Assembly (NCBI GenBank): GCA_030278955.1
Contig: JAOANR010000011.1
Location: forward strand, 32,678,403 to 32,742,402
Reading direction: 5' to 3'
DNA length: 64,000 nucleotides
From: Hygrophila difformis
Taxonomy: Eukaryota > Streptophyta > Magnoliopsida > Lamiales > Acanthaceae
Under the pieces are notes generated by a model that saw only the letters and a program-made list of their open reading frames with translations, ran no database searches and was not told where the DNA came from. The translations under genes and the position numbers were made by a program. Numbering within the stretch: position 1 is the stretch's first letter; every line of letters starts with the position of its first letter. Shown piece after piece: positions 55,377 to 64,000 of the stretch.

Positions 55377-56703
55377 TGTAATACCCGTAAATTTTAGAAT
55401 ATAAAAATAGGAATTAATCCAATAGGAGAGAAGGTTTTGTTTCCGAGAACCCGTAGACGCGGAAATGCACGGAAGTCAAGGACGACGAATTAGAACCCGA
55501 CGGACCAAAACCGACGGTCTTAGGATTTCAAGTATGAGATCGAATTGAGACGAAATAAATTTATGACGAGAAGTATAATCCGAAAATGACCTGGAAAATC
55601 GAGCGCGAAGGAGGCGTTGAATACAAGATTCCTTGTATTCAAATCTGTGGTAAGTCGTTCTTAGAGTTCTATTGAAGTTTTTGAACCCGAAAACTTGATC
55701 TAACATTGGATTTCTTCGTCTGACTCGAATCGTGGCCAAAGTCGGAAGCTTGACGTTGAGGAGATCCGTTCGTAGGATTTTGGACGAGCCAGCGACCTTA
55801 GGACGACCCAAACCTCTCTATCACTGTAAGTTGAGCCTTCCATATCAATACGGGTGATTTCGGGGCGTCCGGTATAGGCGTAATGTAACGAAACGTAAAA
55901 ATCGAACTTAAAAACCCCATCTTGCGCAGTTTCTGTAATCGGCCTAAAACTCATATTTCGAGGATTCAATCCGAGAAACTCAAAACTAGACTTTTAATCC
56001 TAACACATAAATCTAGGTTGTGTAAAAATTTCAGACATTTTTGTTAACGTTTGCTATTTCAAATCGCGCCGAACATAAACTGTTTACTAGGACTTTTCGA
56101 AAAACCTGACAGTTTTCATATTCAAACTTGATGAGCATGTTTCGATAATTTCTAGTCCGATTTGATCTTTACAATCTAAATGAAAGTTGTAGATAATCAT
56201 GTCTAGTATATGTGTTTAAAATTTCAGAATTTTTGAAGTCCATTTGATATGTTAAAACGTCGAAATTTTGAACTGTGTCATACCTGAGTTCGGACAGATT
56301 TCTGATTGCATAGTAAAATCGATTTTTGACATGTTTCCTCAACTTATTTCGAAAAAGTTAAAACACGAAAGTTGTTCGTTAGGGTGTTTTGCATAAAGTG
56401 TGTAGATTTCAGAATTTTCGGACTTAAAACGGAGTTTTAAATTAAAAAGGCGCAAACTGTGACGCCAAGATACTTTTAAATCGAAGAGTTTTGAAATTTC
56501 GAAACGAACGATCAAAGATTTTAAATACGATACATCTACACTTTTGAAAAACCCCGATACATTAAATCTAAACGATACATGAGATACTTGGTGGAGGGTG
56601 AGTGCTCTGCAGGGTGCCCCTCTAGCCTTTCTCTTCGGGCCTATAATGGACGAGAGAATTTGATGAGATATTACGCCAATCGGCGGGAGATACATGGCCT
56701 ACT
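55377..56703 (+). repeat. Copy 2 3' LTR, shortened and truncated
   Basis: It starts TGTAATACCCG. Compared with the 5' LTR it lacks about 390 bp after GAGCGCGAAG (near 55609), and the next 90 bp match the copy 1 LTR rather than its own partner. It ends at 56703, in GGCCTACT, where copy 3 begins. Plus-strand continuation of the LTR must lie beyond the window. Confidence 0.85.
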
Positions 56704-59300
56704 TGTAATACCCGAGAATTTTTCAACATAAAATAAAACAATAATTAAATAAATAATAAATAAAATAAATACTATAAATAAATAAACCAATCCAGCAAAT
56801 AAAAGAAATAAATAAAGATAAGAAAATGAGAAATGAGATTTTTACTTAAAAAGGAATTAAAGGAATTTAATTAAACAAAAGTATGGATAAATGGTACACC
56901 AAAACCCGACACTAATGAACTCGAGTATTCGAGTCCAAAACATCCAACTAGACTAAGAATAAAAATTAGAGAGAAAGTATGAACCCGAATATACCCCGGG
57001 AATCGGAATTCGGGAGCAAAGAGGGATAGAAACCCGAAAGAGAGGCGGAAACGCACGACGGATCGCACGACCCGCCCGGACCGAAGTCCAGGCGAAGCCG
57101 GCGCGGTGGCCGCGCGGTGGAAGGGCTTCAGCGCGCCACGACCGCGCCAACCCACAGATTTGGTTGTTGCGTGAATCTCTCACCCGAACGCGGATTTTTC
57201 GACTTTCGGTTGAACACCTCTCGACTCCAGAGTTCTAGGTCGGCCGTGGACGCCCTAGGGACTTAGAATTCTATAAATAAGCCCCTTGGGAGCCCCGAAC
57301 AAGTTTACGAAACCCTAAAACATTCTATACGTTCGAAACCCTAAATCCGAAGTCGTCGGAGGCACGAAACCAAGACGAACGCTGTTGGACGAGTTCTCTA
57401 CAGATCTCCATAGTCGTGGTAAGTCTCGGTCCAATCTCTATTCAATAAACGATTCGAAAACGAATCCTAATCATCTCCTTTTTCTTTCTACACCCCCGTA
57501 TCGAATCTAGATCGTAGAACCCGACGAACGGAGAGGAGAGACGGTGATCTGGAAGCCACGCCTCCGAATTGGACATTCCCGACGTTCATAGACACTGTAA
57601 GTTAACCTTACATGGTTTTGGGAGATTTTAAAACATTCGAAACCTAAAAGATTTGACACGAATCATAAATCTGTCCTCTTTTGTTTTCTACCGGCGCAAC
57701 AGGATTGTTGAATTTTTCCGACCTTTAAAACGAACTCAAACGGAAAAACTTAAAACACGAAAAACGTTCCTAAGATTTAGACCTAGTTACTGTAAAAATT
57801 TGAGAATTTTTGGAGTTGATTTGATATGTGAAAACCTGTCGGAACCGAACTGTTTCATTTTAGATCTTGAAATCTTGGACAGAACTTAGGAATGATCTTG
57901 ATCACGTTTTTGACATAGGATCTAGGCTGTTTTAGATCTTTGGCCGAACATGAAAGTTGTAGATAAATGTCTTAAGATGATCCCTGTCAAATTTCATTAA
58001 ATTTGGAGTTGAATTGATATGTTAGAACTTGAAATCTTTAAACTGTGACCTGTAAACTCGGACAGATTTCTTGTTATGCAAAAATTAGCGTTTTTGACCT
58101 ACTTAGGTATCTCGGATTGAAAAAGTTAAAACACGAAAGTTGTAGATCTTGATGTTTCCAAGTCAGATATGAAATTTTGGAATTTTTGGAATTAAATCTG
58201 ATTTTAGACGAATTTTGGAGTAAACTGTGATTTACCGAAACGAAATTTTGAAAACTTGTTGAAACATGGAATTAACCTTTAGGGTTGAAACGAATTGAGA
58301 TATTGTTTCTAAATTAATACAATGGAAGGCAGATTTTAAAAACTAAATCCCCTTACAAACTTGATAAATTAAAATTAGGGGTGAGTGCTCTGCAGGGTGC
58401 CCCCTAACGATTCACTTCGTGCCGTAATGGACGATGGTGACCCCGCGCGCTATACTTGAAATGTGATATTGCCAAAACGGCGAAATATAGAGCCTACACT
58501 CTCGTGAATATCCGTATGGGTTTCCCGAGGCTCCGGAGTGGTACTGGGTATGGCTGATACGGCTGCGGCCGCCGGGCTACCGGCTAAACTTGTTGTCATC
58601 GCGATTTTTATCGTGAAACTTTGAAATACCAAATCGGGAATGTAATGGGGATTCTAAATTAAATTAAACTAGATTAAATGATATTGTTGTCACATTAAAT
58701 TATTTAAATGCTTTATATTTAAATTATGGCTATTATCTTGAACCATGTGATATGTGTTATTAAATAGAGCCTGAGATAGATGATGCTATATGATATGGAT
58801 TATATGAAATTAAATATGATGTTATTATCATGCTTTTGTTAAATTATTAAATTTATGGCTTTTAAACCCTACGATCATGCATGTGTTAACTTACTCAGCA
58901 ATTTTGCTGATCAAAACCATTTTTATTCCTTTCTTTACAGAATATGTGGAATGAGCCTGTATGAGCACGAATCATGCATGGGATTTTGGGGATTGTTATT
59001 TTGCTTTTATATTTCATACTTAGACTATATTATGAACGGGCCTGTTTAACCCGTGTTTTGGCCATGTCGGCCCTTTTTATATTTTCCGCTGCGATACTGT
59101 ACTAAACTAAATATTTCCGCTGCGCTATGCTATTGTTATTTTCGATTTATATTGTATGGGCTATTTTGAATGCTTTAAATATTTTGAACACTGCAATACC
59201 TAGCCTTGCATCTCTTTAGTAAGCTCGGAGAAACCGTGTCTTACTAGGGAGATGTGGCGGTGACATCCCGACCTGGGTTACCAAAAACCGGGGTGTTACA
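56704..59300 (+). repeat. Copy 3 5' LTR
   Basis: It is 2,597 bp long, starting TGTAATACCC and ending CGGGGTGTTACA. It shares with copies 1 and 2 the GAGTGCTCTGCAGGGTGCCCC box (58381-58402), the GCGGCCGCC element (single, near 58563) and the last 100 bp. The middle is diverged. Confidence 0.9.
57272..57279 (+). promoter_or_regulatory. Copy 3 LTR TATA box
   Basis: TATAAATAAG is followed by CCCCTTGGGAG, and lies downstream of a GC-rich island (57060-57150). It matches the core at 17883 in an unrelated LTR. Confidence 0.5.
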
Positions 59301-59303
59301 AGT

Positions 59304-59315
59304 TGGTATCAGAGC
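59304..59315 (+). other. Copy 3 primer-binding site
   Basis: TGGTATCAGAGC three bases after the LTR end, as in copies 1 and 2. Confidence 0.85.
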
Positions 59316-59696
59316 CCGGCTATTTTTAAATCATTATTTTTAAACCATTACTATTTTTAAACTATTATTTTTAAACCATTACTATTTTTGAACTATTATT
59401 AGTATTTTGACTATTATTTTAAATTTTAAATTATTATTTCCATGGAGAAAAAAAATTTTATTTTAAAACCCATGGAAAAATATACATATATGGTGCATTA
59501 AATTATTATTGGGGGGAAATATCATTTGCATATGCATGTTGCATCTCTGCTACGAATTTAGAATCTTTGCGAAACTTGAACTTAGAGTCTTTGCGAAACT
59601 CGAACTTAGCATCTTGGCGAAACTTGAACTTAGAATCTTGGAAACTCGAACCTAGAATCTTGGCGAATATTAACCTAGATCTCTTGCTTGCGCTAG

Positions 59697-60296
59697 ATGG
59701 CTAGTCAGGACATGATGCAGTTGATGATCAAGATGATGAACGCTCACCTTGACACCCAACAAACCATACAACAAATGAAAAATCGTATAGCTCACTTGGA
59801 GGCAAATCTGCACCAAATGGGAGACTTAAGGGAAGCTGACCACCAGCACTTCCTGAACTTGAGAGCCGCTGATCAAGATCGCATAAAAGACTTAGAAACT
59901 CAAGTGCAAAGACTCACCGAACGAAGCGATGCTGTGATAGATAGAGTTGAGGATCTAGGGTCGGACCTGCTTGACCTCACGGATATAGTAGTACCATATA
60001 GCCCTGTGGAGGACCACTTGATGGGACCACGAAGCCCAACACCCCCAGTAGAGAGCCCATCCGGCCTTATCCATGGACGCTACGGGACCCTCGGGCTCTG
60101 GCCCCACATGGTCCGCCCATCGCCAAACCCGAGCCCCGTGGAGAACCATCTGGAGGGGACACCGGACCCAGTTCCGGAAGCTGTCGACCCACCATCCCCA
60201 GTGTTTCATGGACCTTTGGGCACCGGCCAGGTCTCAGATGAGGATGATCCTATGGAAGACCCCGCTACTCTGCCAGAGGACGCGGAGATCTTTTAG
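59697..60296 (+). CDS. Leader coiled-coil ORF of Tekay copy 3
   Basis: The frame is 199 codons, starting MASQDMMQLMIKMMNAHL. It aligns with the 128-codon ORF of copies 1 and 2: a coil (IAHLEANLHQMGDLREADHQ, LETQVQRLTERSD), the shared LREADHQ core, then a longer Pro-rich stretch with repeated SPVE(D/N)HL units, and the same acidic end (SDEDDPMEDP). It is the only intact ORF of the element ahead of pol. Its position right after the primer site is also conserved. I do not recognise a known family. Confidence 0.7.
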   Translation: MASQDMMQLMIKMMNAHLDTQQTIQQMKNRIAHLEANLHQMGDLREADHQHFLNLRAADQDRIKDLETQVQRLTERSDAVIDRVEDLGSDLLDLTDIVVPYSPVEDHLMGPRSPTPPVESPSGLIHGRYGTLGLWPHMVRPSPNPSPVENHLEGTPDPVPEAVDPPSPVFHGPLGTGQVSDEDDPMEDPATLPEDAEIF

Positions 60297-60400
60297 ACAC
60301 TTCATCTTAGATAGTACATTTATTTTGCGCATTCTATTACTTGTATTAAATTTCTTTTGAAGAAACGAAATGCGAGTTGATTTTTGGAATTATTCAGCTA

Positions 60401-60445
60401 AAAAAAAAAAAAATAAAATAAAATAAAATATAAAAAAAAAAAAAA
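60401..60445. repeat. A-rich low-complexity run
   Basis: Two A-runs bracket AAATA units, at the border between the copy 3 leader and the antisense gene segment. It could be a degraded leader tract or an insertion tail. Confidence 0.7.
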
Positions 60446-60629
60446 CCCAAACCGGAACAGTTCTACCGCATTTTCTCTAAATGATAACAGTCAAATGAGT
60501 CAACAAGGATACAACGGGAACATAAACTGCGAAACATAATCAGCAAGATCATCCTTGTACAGTCCATAAGAAAATAACTAAATAAAACACTAATACAGCA
60601 AGCCTAGATGGAAACGCAGAAACAAAGGA

Positions 60630-62780
60630 TCACTGGTCGGGAGGCGGGAACTGACGACGCATATACTCGTCCATCTGACGCATGTAGGTGTACATATCGG
60701 TCATGGAGGCCTGCTGCTCCAGCTGTCTCGTAGTGATCGTATCCATGCGAGCCTGGTACAGGTCCATCCTGGCATCAGAGCGTCGTAGCGAGCCTGCCCG
60801 GCTGCGAACCCAGCATCCATACGAGCGAACCCCGCATCCATACTAAGCTGCATACCCTGCAGCATCTGAACTATCTGCGGCATCTCCGCACCCTGCTGGG
60901 GAACCTCGGGAGGCGGAGGTGGCTGCTCAGGAGGAACAACTAAAATCAAACCATCACCGTTGGGCTCCGGGCGAAGGACAGCCGGAGGAGCCCCACGTCG
61001 AAGAGCACTACGTCGAGGGGCGTAGCTAGGGATACGGTAATAGCCGCCAGCGGATAACTCGTAAGGATCCGTCTCTGGTGACGTACGGATCCCCTGAGCC
61101 GCACACATGCCGCAAATAAGATGAACATGGGTAATCACCCTGCTCCCTCGTCCTCGGCGCATACCCCTCAGGTTGTCCGCGATACAAGCCCCAACATTCA
61201 CCCTACCACCCCGGGCGAGAAAGCAGATGGTCTCATAGACGTGGTCGATAACAATGTGGCTCCGGGTGATCGGCCGGACACGGCCTAACCATATCTGAGC
61301 TAGCTCGCGCCACGGAGAGTCCATCGTCGTCAACCTCAGCTCGTGATCATGCTCGAGCAGAGGAGCCGTCAAGGTGCATAAAACGCCCCACGCAGGCGGG
61401 GGTATACGACCCTCGGGCTGTGGCCGGAACACGCCGTCGTCAGGAAGGCCAAAGTAGACGTTGATCGCCCGAGCGCTGAAATCTAGATGGCGACCCCGAA
61501 CCCAGACTTGAGACAAGTCACTGTTCTCCCCGAGACCGCCAATGTTGGCAATGACCTCCATAGCTAAGTACCCAGAAGCGACGCCCTCGGGATGGCGCGC
61601 AAGCCCAGTCCACTGAAGAAGACCCAAAACTGGACCAACCCTGTCGTCGTCCATATGGCGAGGATATATGCCTCTCTCCGGGACATAAGACCTGTTTCGA
61701 CGAAGCTCGTCGAAGTAGAACTCCTGAGAGGCCATAGTAGCGAACCGATACCTGTCGTGTCGACGGGGACGCACCTCGTCGGGGAGACCCCTGAGCTTAG
61801 GGGCCCGCTGCTCCTCGTCTTCCTCGGACTCGCTCTCGTCAAAATCAGACATCGCCGTAGCGGCAGTGCTAGGACCAGCCTCATCGCGCTGAGCAACTCG
61901 TCTCCTGGTCCTCGGGGGACACATGAGTGACGCCAAAATAATCCACAGAAAAGGCAGCATCCTGCAAATATCAAACCAATCCCAAATGTGAGGATAAATC
62001 CCACACGGCGATTATACGAAGCATAATCTAGAAAACACGGGAACATGAAGTGGGAGCCCTAACACGAGCAATCAAGAGGATAACCAAACCAAGACTATGT
62101 TTAGAAAAGTCCCAAAACCCCCTTGGGACATTTCGTCGAACACGTTGAGTGCGCGATAAATCAAGACCAAAGTTTACTTGTAAACACATGGGGAACGTCC
62201 CCAACACAAACCAATGGCTTAGACAATAACTTATCATCATAATAGGGCACAAATTGACGACAACGAACTCATCCGCATACCCACAATACCGATGCAAATC
62301 GGGAAATGCGTGCTTTCCTTAAAATATGGAATCTAGTAAAACTTCCTCAAACTAGGCATGCATTGTGGCACAAATACTTCCTAATCAACAAAAATAACAC
62401 CAAGTATCGCCTGAACTCGCTAATTGCATAAATTAAGTCTAAAAACAACAAACCCCCAATTCTTGTCTCTAAACCCTAATTTTGAAATTCGCCCAAAGAT
62501 TAAGGCTAATCAAGACATAAAATCTGAAATTGACAAGTAGAAGCAGTAGATGCATACCTTGCAAAGGAAAATCGAAGCCGGGAATGAGAGAATCGGGGGA
62601 TGGGAGAACGAATTTGAGAGAAAACTAGAAGAAGCCTCGGAAGTGGAAATGGGGCGGAATGGCTCGCGCTCCGCGCGAGCCCTTTTACTCGAACTTCGAC
62701 GGCCGCGCGGTCGCCGCGCGCCACCGCGCGGGCACCGCGCGAGCCTCACAGTTTGTTTTTTTTTATTCTTTTCCTGCTGT
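60630..62780 (-). pseudogene. Antisense gene with putative plant transposon protein domain
   Basis: The main minus-strand frame is 61960-60701; the likely start is the ATG at about 61924 (MCPPRTRRRVAQRDEAG). An acidic stretch follows, then the domain: RFATMASQEFYFDEL, ERGIYPRHMDD, WVRGRHLDFSARAINVYFGL, IWLGRVRPITRSHIVIDHVYE. This is the Transposase_32-type plant domain, of unknown function. A TTTGCAG acceptor just before 61960 and a GCAAG/GTATGC donor near 62561 suggest a 5' exon at about 62560-62640 and an intron of roughly 600 bp. Near 60780 the frame shifts; the alternative frame continues in a Met/Gln-rich coil ending at 60630. A GC-rich, palindromic promoter-like stretch lies upstream (62640-62750). 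The segment replaces gag of copy 3 and runs against it. Confidence 0.6.
62660..62750. repeat. GC-rich hairpin and GCGCGG repeats
   Basis: Arms GGCTCGCGC and GCGCGAGCC with a 3-base loop lie at 62661-62681, followed by repeated GCGCGG/CCGCGC words to about 62750. It stands out from AT-rich surroundings and lies where the antisense gene should start. Confidence 0.75.
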
Positions 62781-62789
62781 TTACTCGAC

Positions 62790-64000
62790 GAGCTATACGG
62801 CAGGCTGTCGAAATGTGACTTCTGGCTGAAAGAAGTGGCATTTCTCGGACACATAGTATCCGCTGATGGAGTATCAGTGGATCCGGCAAAAGTTTCTGCC
62901 GTAACTGAATGGGTAACTCCGAAGAGTCCAACGGAAATAAGGAGTTTCCTTGGATTAGCCGGATATTATAGACGATTCGTGAAGGACTTTTCAAGGATTG
63001 CACGTCCTTTGACCCAGCTACTTAAGAAAGGAGCAAAATATGAGTGGACCGAAGCTTGTGAGATTGCGTTTCAAGAGCTGAAGAAACGACTCACAACCAC
63101 ACCCGTATTAACTCTACCATCAGAGAATGGTGACTTCGAAGTATATAGCGATGCTTCGAAGGAAGGTTTAGGTTGTGTTTTGATGCAAGACTCGAGAGTC
63201 GTAGCCTATGCATCACGCCAACTAAAACCTCACGAGGAAAATTATCCGACACATGACCTGGAGTTGGCAGCGGTCGTTTTCGCTCTAAAGATATGGAGAC
63301 ATTATCTTTATGGGCGGAAGTGTCGAATGTTCACCGACCACAAGAGCTTGAAGTATATATTCACTCAGAAGGAGTTGAATTTGAGACAGCGAAGGTGGTT
63401 GGAACTTATCAAAGACTACGATTTAGAGATAGCATACCACGAGGGGAAGGCGAATGTGGTAGCCGATGCCCTAAGTCGGAAAACCCAACACGTGGCAAAC
63501 TCGTTGGTAATTCCGCCGGCATTGTACATGGATTTGGCAAGATTGGAGTTAGAACTTGTGCATCCTGGCACAGTGAGAGAAACGGTCAATGCCATGGTCG
63601 TAGAAACTCCAATATTGGACGAGATTCGACTCGCTCAACCGGGCGATCCGAAACTCGAGAAGATAAAAGGGTATGTTGCCGAAGGAAAGGCAATAGGATT
63701 TGCTGTCCACGAGGATGGAAGCATCCGTTTTAAAGGTAGATGGTGTGTGCCTCTTAAATGTGCCGAGTTGAAGCAAAGGTTGATGGAGGAAGGGCACAAC
63801 ACGCCATATTCCGTACATCCCGGAGGTGACAAGCTATACAAGGATCTGAAGAAGATCTATTGGTGGCCGGGAATGAAGAAGGAAGTGGCAAATTTCGTGG
63901 CGAGATGTCTCACCTGCCAAAAGGTTAAGGCAGTGCGACATAAACCCTTAGGATTGATGCAACCACTAGAGATTCCAAGTTGGAAGTGGGATAGCATCTC
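62790..64000 (+). CDS. Tekay copy 3 Pol, from mid-RT to the window end
   Basis: The frame is open for about 403 codons with no stop. It begins abruptly in the RT thumb side ([23 protein letters not shown]), lacking the YIDD box and everything before it. RNase H follows ([41 protein letters not shown]), then the linker and the integrase HHCC finger ([22 protein letters not shown]). At residue level it is close to copy 2. The abrupt 5' end matches the border of the antisense segment, so RT is dead although the remaining frame is clean. Confidence 0.85.

Larger units (their letters stand above)
46505..56703 (+). mobile_element. Tekay-type chromovirus copy 2, pol nearly intact
   Basis: The order is LTR 46505-48967, primer site, leader ORF, gag-protease, pol with RT, RNase H, integrase, chromodomain, polypurine tract, and a 3' LTR starting at 55377 that is cut at 56703 by copy 3. 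It is the same family as copy 1 but in the opposite direction, and it sits in an intron or edge of the ULP1-like gene. Damage seen is a +1 shift in gag (near 50693-50702), a TAA between protease and RT (52038-52040) and a +1 shift before the chromodomain (near 54920). The original right flank is not in view, so the target duplication cannot be checked. Confidence 0.9.
56704..64000 (+). mobile_element. Tekay-type copy 3, nested, with antisense gene in place of gag
   Basis: A new LTR (TGTAATACCCGAGAA) starts inside the copy 2 LTR. Primer site and leader ORF follow. Then, instead of gag, protease and the first half of RT, there are about 2.4 kb carrying an antisense gene. Pol resumes mid-RT at about 62790 and continues past 64000 in one open frame. 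The family is related to, but clearly diverged from, copies 1 and 2. The other end and any target duplication are out of view. Confidence 0.85.

Overview
This window is nuclear DNA from a higher plant, most likely a eudicot. It has spliced genes with GT-AG introns, plant F-box genes, Mutator-like and Ty3-gypsy elements of plant-specific lineages, and TTTAGGG-type repeats. There are no bacterial operons, tRNA genes or rRNA genes that I can see. I cannot name the species.

Layout. (1) 1-6.3 kb: a tandem cluster of small F-box genes. All share a short C-terminal Cys-rich segment and look like the At1g67623-type plant F-box family. Two copies (3.46-4.46 kb and 5.54-6.29 kb) are open; three are broken by stops or a frameshift, and one is a remnant. 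Only two copies carry a visible 17-base first coding exon (MAGNN...), yet every downstream F-box exon that lacks one starts with a splice acceptor in the matching phase. (2) 6.4-20.6 kb: decayed retroelement territory. It holds an unknown 399-codon ORF, a minus-strand LTR-like block (8.07-12.48 kb) full of AATTCGGTCTAGACCGAATT-type palindromes, a 3.7-kb reading frame broken by six TAG/TGA stops that contains a putative-plant-transposon-protein domain, and a long plus-strand LTR. (3) 20.6-29.8 kb: a degenerate minus-strand Ty3-gypsy element of the Tat type with two RNase H domains. A spliced plus-strand gene fragment lies beyond its integrase. (4) 29.8-46.5 kb: a Mutator-like element with a five-segment mudrA-type transposase gene and a convergent, multi-exon ULP1-like protease gene. 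The first transposase exon is split by an 8,329-bp insertion (31602-39930) with a perfect 5-bp target duplication. That insertion is a Tekay-type chromovirus derivative that keeps gag-protease but has lost pol. (5) 46.5-56.7 kb: a plus-strand Tekay-type element of the same family with nearly intact pol but a damaged gag. (6) 56.7-64 kb: a third, more diverged Tekay-type element nested in the 3' LTR of the second. Its gag and first half of RT are replaced by an antisense, apparently spliced plant-transposon-domain gene. Its pol runs off the window.

How the parts relate. The two same-family Tekay copies are complementary: one keeps GAG-protease, the other POL. They lie in opposite orientation around the Mutator coding region. 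All three Tekay-type copies carry a small coiled-coil ORF between the primer-binding site and gag, with a conserved acidic tail. The order of events can be read from nesting: Mutator element first, then Tekay copies 1 and 2 into it, then copy 3 into copy 2. The most unusual items are the F-box cassette cluster with a possible shared leader exon, the leader coiled-coil ORF of the Tekay family, and the repeated association of retroelements with spliced or plant-transposon-domain cargo genes.
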